Below, one piece after another: positions 16,105-24,859 of a stretch of DNA of 64,000 bases. The number at the start of each line of letters is the position of its first letter. The first letter of the stretch is position 1. A program made the position numbers and the translations under genes. Source of the DNA: JAMLIA01 sp039810005 (GTDB taxonomy: Bacteria; Chloroflexota; Chloroflexia; Thermomicrobiales; CFX8); contig JBDHWD010000004.1 in assembly GCA_039810005.1 (NCBI GenBank), positions 1 through 64,000 of the forward strand, read 5' to 3'. Under the pieces are notes generated by a model. It was not told the origin of the DNA. It did no database searches and saw only the letters and a program-made list of their open reading frames with translations.

Positions 16105-17068
16105 CTGGTGATTCCTCCTCGGTCGTCGGCGGCTGCTCGCGTCGGGCAGCGCGCTCGCGGTTATGCACAAGCACGGTCAGCAGACGGTTGAGCGGCGTCG
16201 CGACGCCCAGCTCAGCGCCCAGGCGCGTGACCGCGCCATTGATCGAATCTATTTCGGTCCGTCGGCAGTTGCGGACATCCTGCAGCATCGACGAGTAGTT
16301 CGTCGCCGTGTCGCGCATGACCTTGCGTGCATACGCCAGGTGGTCATGCGTGCCAACCGGCACACCGGCGGCGCGCATAACGTTCACTGATTCGTCGACG
16401 AGCTGAGCGATAACCGGCTGAAGCTCTGGATCATCGAGCAGCTCGCCGTTGCGCAGGCCGGTCAGCGCCGTCAGCGCGTTGATCGCGACGTTGACGATGA
16501 GCTTGTCCCAGATCGCGGTGTGGATATTTTCGGCGACTGTCGTCTCGAATCCGGCACGGGTGAGCGCCCGGCTGATCGGTGTCAGGTCGAAGCGGCGGTT
16601 GCCTGGTTGAGCCGGATCGCCAATCATGGTTGCGCCCTTGCCGGTGTGACGCAGTCGGCCGGGACCGAGCAGCGCAGCACCGTGCGCGGTGGTGCCGAGG
16701 ATGATGCGTTCGTGACCGGGCAGCGCGGCGCGGATGAGATCGAGATTGCCGAGGCCGTTCTGCAGCGACAGCACGAACGTGTCGGCCGGCAGGCGAGCGG
16801 CAAACGGTCTCAGCGCCGATGCTGTGTGATAGCTCTTGACGAAGACAAGAACCAGGTCGACGCCATCGAGAGCGGGAGGCGTCGTCGTCGCCGGAATCCG
16901 AAAGCGCAGGATCGAGTCATCGTATTCGGTTATCAGGATGCCGGATCGCTCAATCGCGGCGACGTGCTCATCCCAGGTGTCGTAGAGGGTGACGTGATGG
17001 CCGGTAACGGCGAGCCGTGTACCAATCAACCCACCCATCGCCCCTGCGCCGATGACGACAATCCGCAT
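16097..17068 (-). CDS. panE: 2-dehydropantoate 2-reductase (ketopantoate reductase)
   Basis: PanE reduces ketopantoate to pantoate with NADPH, the step after PanB. The N-terminal nucleotide-binding motif is GAGAMGG (7-13). FVKSYHT at about 77-82 and K189 in WDKLIVNVAINALTAL match the catalytic lysine region of the family. The length (323) is slightly above the usual ~300; the extra is a polar C-terminal tail. ATG 17068 overlaps the upstream peptidase stop by one base (TAATG), and the gene end overlaps panB by 8 bases, so M20 peptidase, panE and panB form one operon. Confidence 0.93.
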   Translation of the reverse strand: MRIVVIGAGAMGGLIGTRLAVTGHHVTLYDTWDEHVAAIERSGILITEYDDSILRFRIPATTTPPALDGVDLVLVFVKSYHTASALRPFAARLPADTFVLSLQNGLGNLDLIRAALPGHERIILGTTAHGAALLGPGRLRHTGKGATMIGDPAQPGNRRFDLTPISRALTRAGFETTVAENIHTAIWDKLIVNVAINALTALTGLRNGELLDDPELQPVIAQLVDESVNVMRAAGVPVGTHDHLAYARKVMRDTATNYSSMLQDVRNCRRTEIDSINGAVTRLGAELGVATPLNRLLTVLVHNRERAARREQPPTTEEESPDG

Positions 17069-18303
17069 TAGCCCGACTCCTGGAGATCAAAGAACCGTAG
17101 CGCCGCCCCAGCGTAGGTGCGGGCGTAGCGCACTACCTCATCGAGCGCGATCCACTCATCAGCCTGATGCGGCAGAGTCGTCGCTCCGGGGCCGTAGGTG
17201 ACGAGCGGAAGGCGCGTTGCGGCCCAGAAGATCGTACCGTCCGTCGAGCCGGGAACCCCACCGAATGGCGGCGTCTCGCCAGTCTCGGCTTTGTGCGCGT
17301 CACTGACGGCGGCGACAATCGCTGCATCGGGGGACGTCTCGGTCGCCGGGCGATCGTCGAGCCATTCAATCGCCATTCCGGCGCCGGGAATGCGCTGCGC
17401 AGCACGTTGCAAACGCTCAGCTATGAGCGCCCGGAGCTCGGCGTGGTTGTGGTCTGCAGTGGTGCGGACGTCCAGCAGCAGCTCCGCGGCGGACGGGATG
17501 ACGTTCGCCTGCGCCGGCTCGCCAGCCAGAGCAACGGTCGGCGTCAGCGAGAAGTGACCCAGCAGGGAATGTGGCAGGCTGGCAGAGCGCACCTCCTGCT
17601 CGATCCGGCGGCACTCGACGACGACCTCACCGAGGGCGGCCACCGGGTTGATACCCTGCTCGGGCATGCAGCCGTGCGCCATCCGGCCGTGCAGCGTCAC
17701 ACGCGCGCGAAGTGCACCTTTCTGGGCGATGCAGAGGCGATCGCCTTCCGGCTCGCAGATGATCGCGGCAGCAACGCCATCAAGCTCACCATCGGCGACG
17801 AACGCCTTCGCGCCGGTCATCATGCCCTCTTCATCAACGAGAACCGCCAGGCGGACGGTGCCGCCGTACTCGCAGCCGGAGAGCTGCAATGCCCGCGCGG
17901 CGAAGAGCATGGCGACGAGGCCGCCCTTCATATCACACGCGCCGCGCCCATACAGCCGACCATCGACGATCGCAGCACCGAATGGATCGACCGACCAGGC
18001 CGACCGATCTCCGGCGGTCACGACATCGGTGTGGCCCTCGAGCACCAGCACCGGCCCGGGTCTACGACCCGGCAGATCAACCACGAGATTCGGGCGACCG
18101 GGCGCGACCTCGCGGCGGCGGTAGCCCATCCCCCAGCTATCGAGCAGATCGGCGACGAAATCAGCCGCGGCACGCTCGTTGCCGTCAAGTCGGTCAGGGT
18201 CGTAGACGCTGCGGATGCGCACCAGCTGCTCTAGCGTCTTGACCAGCGCCTGCTCGTCGATCATTCGCTGGGCAGCCGAAATGCGATCTGTGAGTGCGGT
18301 CAT
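17068..18303 (-). CDS. M20-family metallopeptidase (ArgE/DapE/ACY1-like)
   Basis: This dizinc amidohydrolase of 411 residues has H91 and D93 in LEGHTDVV, the bridging Asp in GRGACDMKGG, and the general-base Glu pair in VDEEGMMTGA. The domain order is catalytic, lid (dimerisation), catalytic, as in ArgE/DapE and carboxypeptidase G2. ATG 18303 starts the family-like sequence; a longer frame lacks support. It is the first gene of the operon with panE and panB, with a one-base overlap. The substrate cannot be assigned: N-acyl amino acids, dipeptides such as carnosine, or an amide connected with pantothenate are possible. Confidence 0.88.
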   Translation of the reverse strand: MTALTDRISAAQRMIDEQALVKTLEQLVRIRSVYDPDRLDGNERAAADFVADLLDSWGMGYRRREVAPGRPNLVVDLPGRRPGPVLVLEGHTDVVTAGDRSAWSVDPFGAAIVDGRLYGRGACDMKGGLVAMLFAARALQLSGCEYGGTVRLAVLVDEEGMMTGAKAFVADGELDGVAAAIICEPEGDRLCIAQKGALRARVTLHGRMAHGCMPEQGINPVAALGEVVVECRRIEQEVRSASLPHSLLGHFSLTPTVALAGEPAQANVIPSAAELLLDVRTTADHNHAELRALIAERLQRAAQRIPGAGMAIEWLDDRPATETSPDAAIVAAVSDAHKAETGETPPFGGVPGSTDGTIFWAATRLPLVTYGPGATTLPHQADEWIALDEVVRYARTYAGAALRFFDLQESG

Positions 18304-18436
18304 CGTGGTGGACTCAATCGCGGGGACATGGGCGATGCACCTCATTCCGTCCGGCAATTCGCGGTATGGTAGCACGACACCTGCGAGTACACTGATTATG
18401 GTGATCAATCGAGAGACACCAGGGTGGAGAGAAAGC

Positions 18437-18970
18437 TTGGCAGAGCGACGATTCGATTTTGATGATGTTGACCGTTCGGACGCGGAAGCGATAGGTGAGC
18501 CGGGTCAGCGAACGTTCCGCATGATCTTCGGAGCGGCCTCCGATACCGTCGTCCTGTGGTTAGAGAAGCAGCAGCTTCAGGCGCTCGGCATGGCGTTCGA
18601 GCAGATGATCGCGCAGCTGCGCGCAGCCGGTGTCGCCGCAGCGCGGGTCAGCGAGATCGAGCCAGATCCAGTCGGGCCGACGCCAGTTGTGAACGCCGAA
18701 TTCCACGTCGGTCGGCTGGCGGTCGGGTTCGACGAGGAGCGCTCGCGGATCACGCTGTTCGTCCATGACATTGAGGCAGAAGAGGAGGATCCGCCGAGCG
18801 TTGTCGTTCGGCTGGAGCTCCAGCGTGCCCGCACGATGGCGACGCAGATCGAGCGCGTTGTGTCAGCCGGTCGTCCCACGTGCCCGCGCTGCGGTGCGCC
18901 GATCGGGCCCGAAGGACACGTCTGCCCACACGACAATGGCCACTTCCCACACCTGCTCGGGACGGTCTAA
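18437..18970 (+). CDS. DUF3090 family protein with C-terminal CxxC...C zinc-ribbon-like motif
   Basis: This 177-residue protein of the conserved DUF3090 family (TIGR03847-like) has FDFDDVDR at the start, GEPGQRTF, and the diagnostic C-terminus CPRCGAPIGPEGHVCPHDNGH. That C-terminus probably binds a metal. Function is not established; in other bacteria the gene is often found by a histidine phosphatase gene, which is absent here. I chose TTG 18437 because GGAGAG lies about 6 bases upstream and the family sequence begins at once. An ATG at 18398 is possible. It is divergent from the M20-pan operon. Confidence 0.85.
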   Translation: MAERRFDFDDVDRSDAEAIGEPGQRTFRMIFGAASDTVVLWLEKQQLQALGMAFEQMIAQLRAAGVAAARVSEIEPDPVGPTPVVNAEFHVGRLAVGFDEERSRITLFVHDIEAEEEDPPSVVVRLELQRARTMATQIERVVSAGRPTCPRCGAPIGPEGHVCPHDNGHFPHLLGTV

Positions 18971-18977
18971 CAACCGT

Positions 18978-19427
18978 TCATGCGAAGGCGTGCGCAGCCG
19001 CGTCCGCCTCGGCCAGCAGCGCGACCATGCGCAGCGTCTGACGCGCCATGCTCCTAACAAGCAGGCTGCCAATGAACGCGAAGCGCGAGCCTCGCTCGAT
19101 CGCGAGCCGGACACGCGTCCGGCTCGCGTCGTTTTCGTCGATCTGCCACCGCCAACGAACGCCGCGAGCGAACCCTTTGATGGCCTGAACCTCGATGCAA
19201 TTGCTCGCCGGAGCAGTTAGCCGGCAGACGCTCGTGAGCGGGACACCGTGCCAGGTCAGGCATACGCGATAGTCGTCAGGACCAACCCGCTTGGCTGACT
19301 GAACGTGCGGAAACAGCCCCGGCCAGGCCTCCACGTCCCGAACAAGACGCTGGACCGCCAGCGCCGGCGCAGCAATCTCGGCGGTCAGCTCGGCACGCAC
19401 GCGCTTACCAGCCGGCCGCAATCCCAT
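18978..19427 (-). CDS. START-like (SRPBCC/polyketide cyclase-type) protein
   Basis: The product is about 149 residues and fits the helix-grip fold of the SRPBCC superfamily. It has an N-terminal ELTAEIAAPALAVQRLVRDVEAWPGLFPHVQSAKR, which matches the pattern of coenzyme Q-binding/cyclase proteins (…I.AP...V...V.D...WP...P), and a C-terminal amphipathic helix (LVRSMARQTLRMVALLAEA). Such proteins bind hydrophobic ligands or act as cyclases; no specific role can be assigned. ATG 19427 (or GTG 19433) lies inside the 3' end of the gamma-glutamyltransferase gene, a 23-base overlap suggesting co-translation. Confidence 0.7.
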   Translation of the reverse strand: MGLRPAGKRVRAELTAEIAAPALAVQRLVRDVEAWPGLFPHVQSAKRVGPDDYRVCLTWHGVPLTSVCRLTAPASNCIEVQAIKGFARGVRWRWQIDENDASRTRVRLAIERGSRFAFIGSLLVRSMARQTLRMVALLAEADAAAHAFA

Positions 19428-20985
19428 CCGCACGCGGATCGGACGCGCCGCCGTAGGCTCCGCGCTCGCGATCGATGCGGATGCAGTGCGCGTGGCCCAT
19501 CGCCGAATCCCACGCGTTGCCGACGACGACGCCGTGGCCCCGGGCGCGCAGATCAGCGATGGTCGCCTCGCCGACGCGCGGCTCGACGCGCACCCAGCGT
19601 GTGCGATCCGCATCTGCGCCGGACACCCAGCGCGGCGTCTCGATGACCTGCTGCGGCTCCAGCTCGAAATCGACCATGCCGAGCAGCATCTGAAGCTGCA
19701 CCTGCGCCTGAGCGTCAGCGCCCATCGTCCCGAACACCCACTCCGGCTGGCCGTCGCGCAGCAGCATGGCCGGGATCAGCGTGTGATACGGACGCTTACC
19801 CGGCTGCAAGCAGTTGAGGTGGCTCGGATCGACTGAGAAGCCGCGACCGCGATTGTGGAACAGGACGCCCGCGCCCGGTGCAAGAACGCCCGAGCCGAAA
19901 TTATTGTAGACGCTCTGGATCAACGAGACGGCCATGCCGTCGCGATCGACGACGCAGAGGTAGATCGTGTCGCCGTCCTGGAAGTCGCTGCCGTCGGGTC
20001 CGGTGCGCTCCAGGTCGATCTCGGCCCGCATCCGTGCCGCCACGTCCTTGTCGAGGAACTGCTCGACCTTTGGATCGGCCATGCGCGGGTCGGCAACGTA
20101 CTGGTCGCGATGAGCGAACGCCTTGAGCTTCGCCTCGACCCAGGCGTGAATGCCCTTGCCGGTCGTGTGGCCGAACTCCGTCACCGGCCAGCCCTCGACG
20201 ATGTTGGCCATTAGCAGAACCGTCGGGCCCTGCGTGTTCGGCGGCATCTCGACGATGTCGTAGCCACGATAGGACGTTGAGATCGGTTCGACCCACTCCG
20301 GCTCGAACGCCGCGAAATCATCGAGCGTGATCGCCGAGCCGGCGTCCTGGAGCGTGGCGACCATGTCTGCCGCCACCTCGCCCTCGTAGAAGGCCCGCGC
20401 GCCTTCGATGCCGATGCGCTCCAGCGTCTTCGCCAGAGCCGGCTGGCGCATGATCTCGCCGGTACGTTTCGGTCCACCGAAGACGCCTCGCGTACCCGGG
20501 TGGCCGTCCACGACATCGCGCAGACGCACGCACGCCTCGGCGAAGTTGCTGGCGATCGGCGCGCCGTCGCGGGCGTATGCAACAGCCGCAGACAGCACGC
20601 GATCGAGCGAGCGCGAGCCGAAACGATCCTGCAGCGCGGCCCAGCCGCCGACTGTTCCCGGCACGGTGACGGTCAGCCCACCGCGCTCGGGGATCTCATC
20701 GTGTCCGGCTGCGTGCAGATAGTCGAGGCTCATGCCGGCCGGCGCGGGCCCGGACGAGTTCAGGCCGAACACGCGTCGCTCGCCGGGGTGCCAGACCATC
20801 GCGAAGAGATCGCCGCCGGTGTGACACTGGTGCGGATAGACGACATTGAGCACAGCGTTGGCCGCAATCGCGGCATCGACGGCATTGCCGCCCTCCTGCA
20901 GAATGCGCAAGCCCGCCTGGCTGGCGAGATAGTGCGGTGAAGCGACTACCCCATTCGTCGCCCACGTCGTCGGTCGTCCAGTCAC
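19405..20985 (-). CDS. ggt: Gamma-glutamyltransferase family N-terminal nucleophile hydrolase
   Basis: The protein is 526 residues. GGT-family proenzymes self-cleave before a Thr that becomes the nucleophile of the small subunit; here that residue is predicted as T340 in DGDTIYLCVVD. Other family features are GGNAVDAAIAANAVLNVV, the oxyanion/substrate region, and GKRPYHTLIPAM late in the small subunit. GGTs hydrolyse glutathione and gamma-glutamyl peptides, or in this branch may act on cephalosporins or other acylamides. No signal peptide is visible, so the location is probably cytoplasmic, unlike E. coli GGT. GTG 20985 has GGGAGG 7 bases upstream. The downstream START-like gene overlaps by 23 bases. 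Confidence 0.9.
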   Translation of the reverse strand: MTGRPTTWATNGVVASPHYLASQAGLRILQEGGNAVDAAIAANAVLNVVYPHQCHTGGDLFAMVWHPGERRVFGLNSSGPAPAGMSLDYLHAAGHDEIPERGGLTVTVPGTVGGWAALQDRFGSRSLDRVLSAAVAYARDGAPIASNFAEACVRLRDVVDGHPGTRGVFGGPKRTGEIMRQPALAKTLERIGIEGARAFYEGEVAADMVATLQDAGSAITLDDFAAFEPEWVEPISTSYRGYDIVEMPPNTQGPTVLLMANIVEGWPVTEFGHTTGKGIHAWVEAKLKAFAHRDQYVADPRMADPKVEQFLDKDVAARMRAEIDLERTGPDGSDFQDGDTIYLCVVDRDGMAVSLIQSVYNNFGSGVLAPGAGVLFHNRGRGFSVDPSHLNCLQPGKRPYHTLIPAMLLRDGQPEWVFGTMGADAQAQVQLQMLLGMVDFELEPQQVIETPRWVSGADADRTRWVRVEPRVGEATIADLRARGHGVVVGNAWDSAMGHAHCIRIDRERGAYGGASDPRADGIAAGW

Positions 20986-21131
20986 CTCGAAGCCTCCCCA
21001 AACTCCCAGCCCATCATCACCCTGTCTAGGGCGATGCTACCGGAGAGATGCAGACAGGACAATTGCGAGGATAATGACCACATACCTTGCACCGGATCTG
21101 CGCACCACTGCGGCACCACAAGCGAAGAGAG

Positions 21132-21923
21132 ATGAAGGTCACGATGGACTACACAGCTGCGGCAGAGCGACTTGAGCAGGCATGGAGAACTCGCGAGCTG
21201 ATCCAGCCGCTGAGCCGGAGCGCAGGTATGTCGACCATCGACGACGCCTATGCGGTGCAGAGTCAATGGACCGCGCTACGCGAGGCTGCTGGCGATCGGG
21301 TTCTCGGTCGCAAGATCGGGTTGACCAGCAAGGCCATGCAGGAGCAAGCAGGATTCGACCGACCGGACTTCGGACGCCTGTGGGCATCGCGCTACGTCGC
21401 TGCCGATGACGGCCAGGCGGAGATCGACACGAGCCTGTTTCTGCAACCGCGCATTGAGGGCGAAATTGCGTTTCTGCTCAAGGCACCATTGCGAGGTGAG
21501 GTATCGATCGAAGAGGTGCTGGCAGCCACGGAAGCAGTCGCTCCATCGTTCGAGATCGTGGATAGCCGCTTCGAACGTCGCGACTTCCAGGTCATCGACA
21601 CGATTGCTGACAACGCCTCCTTCGGCGCGTTCACCATCGGGCAGTGGGGACAGGGGTTGCTGCGCGGCGACCTGCGCGACGTGCCGATGACGATGGAGCG
21701 CAACGGCGAAGTCGTCGTCACCGGCACCGGCGCGGACAGTCTCGGCCACCCGGCCAGCGCGGTTGCATGGCTGGCGGCAACGCTGGGCAGCTACGGTGAG
21801 GGTCTGCAAGCGGGAGACTGGATTCTCTCCGGCTCGCTCGGTCGGGCAATTCCTGTCAGTCGCGGCGACGTGTTCCGACTGTTGATCGGTGAGGAACAGG
21901 CATTAGAGCTGACCTTCACCTGA
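21132..21923 (+). CDS. 2-keto-4-pentenoate hydratase / 2-oxohepta-3-ene-dioate hydratase-like protein
   Basis: This FAH-superfamily enzyme of the MhpD/TesE type is about 260 residues. It carries the family features GRKIGLTSKAMQ, a metal-binding segment with PRIEGEIAFLL (two acidic ligands), the ATEAVAPSFEIVDSRF region and a GSLGRAIPVSRGD-like C-terminal motif. These enzymes hydrate 2-hydroxypenta-2,4-dienoate in aromatic meta-cleavage pathways or act as oxalocrotonate decarboxylases. No other aromatic-degradation gene is next to it, so the pathway is uncertain. ATG 21132 and ATG 21144 are both possible; the latter has AAGG 5 bases upstream. Confidence 0.85.
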   Translation: MKVTMDYTAAAERLEQAWRTRELIQPLSRSAGMSTIDDAYAVQSQWTALREAAGDRVLGRKIGLTSKAMQEQAGFDRPDFGRLWASRYVAADDGQAEIDTSLFLQPRIEGEIAFLLKAPLRGEVSIEEVLAATEAVAPSFEIVDSRFERRDFQVIDTIADNASFGAFTIGQWGQGLLRGDLRDVPMTMERNGEVVVTGTGADSLGHPASAVAWLAATLGSYGEGLQAGDWILSGSLGRAIPVSRGDVFRLLIGEEQALELTFT

Positions 21924-22300
21924 CCGGGCAGCCTGCTCGCAACCAGGCGTCTCTCGCTGAGGCTTGAATTCTCAGCATCAGGCGCAAGGTTCCAACCAGA
22001 TTCTGCATGTTCGTCAAAATATTGTGCGGCTCGTCAGCGCCATATTGCCAGGCTCTGTCGTGTGCCAGTCGCCCTCGAAGCCTGCCATCGTGAACTGCGG
22101 TGAGAAACTTCTCCTGCGCAGGAATGTGTCGATCGGGTGAGAGAGTTCTCGGCTGCGCGGATGCCCCTTGGACGGCGGACGACAGCCCGCTGCGCCTCCC
22201 GTCGGTCGGCCCCGTCGTGCTGGTCGATTCATCGATCCTGTGACCACCTGTCATAGCGCGGCTATACTGAACCCTCGTCACAGGGGGGCGCAGAGCGGTC
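21924..22300. other. Intergenic region before mutS
   Basis: I see no convincing gene in these 377 bases. Open frames exist on the minus strand but lack ribosome sites and family resemblance. The right end carries the mutS promoter candidate. Confidence 0.5.
22263..22268 (+). promoter_or_regulatory. -10 box candidate for mutS
   Basis: TATACT lies 32 bases before the mutS ATG. Only a weak -35 (TGTGAC-like, 18 bases upstream) is visible. Confidence 0.35.
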
Positions 22301-24859
22301 ATGGTGATTACGCCGGCACGACAGCAGTATCTGCAACTGAAGGCCGAGCAGCCGGATGCGATCCTGCTCTTCCGGATGGGCGACTTCTACGAGATGTTCG
22401 ACGAGGATGCGCACACCGCAGCCCGCGTCCTCGGCATCACGCTGACGTCGCGCGAGTTCGGTCGTGGTGGCCGCGTGCCGATGGCCGGCATTCCGTATCA
22501 CGCATTGAACGGCTATCTCCGCCGCTTCCTGCGCGCCGGCTACCGGCTGGCGATCTGCGAGCAGCTGTCGGAGCCGGGGAAGGGCCTCGTCGAACGCGGC
22601 ATCACCCGCGTGCTTTCGCCCGGCACGATCGACGATCCAGCGCTGCTTGATGCCGGACGGCTGAACCTGCTCCTGTCGATCGTCACCCACGGCGCATTGG
22701 TGGGCCTCGCCTGGGTCGATGTCTCCACCGGCGCCTGTGAGTACCGCGCACTGCCGGCAGATGATTCGGTTGGACTGGCCGCATTCATCGATCAGCTGGA
22801 CCCTGCCGAGATCGTCGGGCCTGAGTCGGACGACCTGGAGATTGACACACGCGTTGCCATTCGCCCAATCACCGGGGAGTGGACGGTCGACTCCGCAACC
22901 CGCCTGCTGGCGAGTCGGTTCCCGGGTTGTGAGCCCATCCGTCCGGCTGGAGCGTTAGCTGTTGCTGTCCTCATTTCCTACCTGGAACACGGACAACCGG
23001 ACCTGCTGAAGGCGCTGGAAGCGCCGCTGCCGTATCAGACCGACGGCATCATGGTGCTGGACCGCCAGACGCGGCTGAACCTGGAGATCGACCTGCGCTC
23101 GCGCGACCGCCACGATCTCTTCGGCCTGCTGAACCGCACGCACACTGCGCCAGGTGCGCGTCGGCTGCGCACGCTGCTCGACCGACCGTTGCTGGATCGC
23201 AATGCGCTCGGCCGACGGTTGGACGCGATTGAGGAGCTGGTCGGCGATACGCCGCTCAGGTCGGGACTGGCGAAGGCGCTGAGCGGGTTGCTGGATCTGG
23301 AGCGCCTGGCGGCACGCATCGCGACCGGCGCTGCGCGAGCCAGCGAGCTGCTGGCGCTGGCCGAGACACTTGAGGGCGCAGAGCGAGTACGGGACGTACT
23401 GGGTGGCCGCGCCGAAACGGCATTGCTGGTCGAGCTGACCGCCGACATCGATGCGTTGCCTGCGATCAGGAGTCGCATTCGCGCTGAGCTGGACAACGGA
23501 TCGTCACGGCTGCTACGCACCGGCATCGATCGACGGCTCGACCTGATTTACGCCGCCATCGACCGCGACCGCGACGGCATTGCTGCGATGGAGCGTAGCG
23601 AGCGCGAGCGAACCGGCATCCGCACGCTGAAGGTCGGCTACAACAAAGTCTTCGGCTACTACCTCGAGATCACGCGGGCGCACCGCGACAAAGCGCCGGA
23701 CGACTACATCCGCAAGCAGACGCTGACGAACGCCGAGCGCTTCGTCACGCCAGCGCTCAAGGAGGCCGAGAGCCGCATTCTGGCCAACGAGGAGCGCGCG
23801 GCGGAGCTGGAGGCCGAGCTTTACGCACGGCTCGTTCGCGAGCTGGGCGACTCAGTCGCGACAATCCGGACGACCGCTGCGGCCCTGGCGACGATCGACG
23901 CGCTGGTCGCGCTCGCTACCGTCGCTGTCGAGCAACGCTTTGCCCGACCGGTACTGGATGACTCGACGGTGCTGCACATCGAAGGCGGACGGCATCCGAT
24001 CGTCGAGCGTCAGCTCCCGTACGGCGAGTTCGTCCCCAACGACACGCGGCTGAGCGATGACGCGCCGGTCGTCATCCTGACCGGCCCGAACATGGCTGGG
24101 AAGTCGACATGGTTGCGGCAGGTGGCGCTGATTGTCTTCCTGGCGCAGGTCGGCTCGTTCGTTCCGGCAGACCGAGCGCGGATCGGTCTGGTCGATCGCA
24201 TCTTCACCCGCATTGGCGCGCACGACGATCTGGCCAACGGGCGCTCGACGTTTATGGTCGAGATGCTGGAGACGGCGACGATCCTGCATCACGCGACCGA
24301 GCGCTCGCTGGTTGTGCTGGACGAGATCGGGCGCGGCACGAGTACTGAGGACGGCGTCGCGATTGCCGGTGCCGTTGTCGAGCATCTGATCGAGCGTGTC
24401 GGTGCGCGGACACTCTTCGCCACGCACTTTCGCGAGCTGGCGGAGATCGCTGCCGATAATGAACGTGTCGCGGCCTTGCAGACGGCGATCGAGCAGCGCC
24501 CGGATGGTCTCGTCTTCCTGCATGCGATTGTGCCCGGCATCGCCGAAGCGGCATTCGGCCTGGAGATCGCACGGCTGGCGGGCCTGCCAACGGCGGTCAT
24601 TCAGCGCGCGCAGACATCGTTCGGGAAGACGACCCGGGCAATCCCGACAGTTGCGGCGAAGACGACCAGCGCCGCCGACGTGGTGCGCGAGCGCATCGCG
24701 GACGATGTGCTGGCGGTCGACCTGGCCAACACAACGCCGCTGGCCGCGCTGAACCTCCTGGCGGAGTGGCAGCAGCGGCTGCGCGCCGCGACTGAGGAGC
24801 CGATTGGTCCACGCGCGTTGCTAGTCGCCGAAGACCAGCGCGCTGCGCAGGCGGACTGA
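22301..24859 (+). CDS. mutS: DNA mismatch repair protein MutS
   Basis: MutS recognises base mismatches and small loops and starts methyl-independent or methyl-directed mismatch repair with MutL. It has 852 residues, the full MutS1 length. The mismatch-reading FYE motif is F29-Y30-E31 in MGDFYEMF. The Walker A motif GPNMAGKST spans 595-603, with LVVLDEIGRGTSTEDG as Walker B/signature and LFATHFREL further on. ATG 22301 is used. The stop overlaps the mutL start by one base, so the two are translationally coupled. The gene belongs to the core repair set of the chromosome and shows no sign of transfer. Confidence 0.97.
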   Translation: MVITPARQQYLQLKAEQPDAILLFRMGDFYEMFDEDAHTAARVLGITLTSREFGRGGRVPMAGIPYHALNGYLRRFLRAGYRLAICEQLSEPGKGLVERGITRVLSPGTIDDPALLDAGRLNLLLSIVTHGALVGLAWVDVSTGACEYRALPADDSVGLAAFIDQLDPAEIVGPESDDLEIDTRVAIRPITGEWTVDSATRLLASRFPGCEPIRPAGALAVAVLISYLEHGQPDLLKALEAPLPYQTDGIMVLDRQTRLNLEIDLRSRDRHDLFGLLNRTHTAPGARRLRTLLDRPLLDRNALGRRLDAIEELVGDTPLRSGLAKALSGLLDLERLAARIATGAARASELLALAETLEGAERVRDVLGGRAETALLVELTADIDALPAIRSRIRAELDNGSSRLLRTGIDRRLDLIYAAIDRDRDGIAAMERSERERTGIRTLKVGYNKVFGYYLEITRAHRDKAPDDYIRKQTLTNAERFVTPALKEAESRILANEERAAELEAELYARLVRELGDSVATIRTTAAALATIDALVALATVAVEQRFARPVLDDSTVLHIEGGRHPIVERQLPYGEFVPNDTRLSDDAPVVILTGPNMAGKSTWLRQVALIVFLAQVGSFVPADRARIGLVDRIFTRIGAHDDLANGRSTFMVEMLETATILHHATERSLVVLDEIGRGTSTEDGVAIAGAVVEHLIERVGARTLFATHFRELAEIAADNERVAALQTAIEQRPDGLVFLHAIVPGIAEAAFGLEIARLAGLPTAVIQRAQTSFGKTTRAIPTVAAKTTSAADVVRERIADDVLAVDLANTTPLAALNLLAEWQQRLRAATEEPIGPRALLVAEDQRAAQAD

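Noticed and set aside
21924..22300. Minus-strand open frames between the hydratase gene and mutS
   Set aside because: No ribosome site, no conserved motif and unusual composition; left as intergenic.
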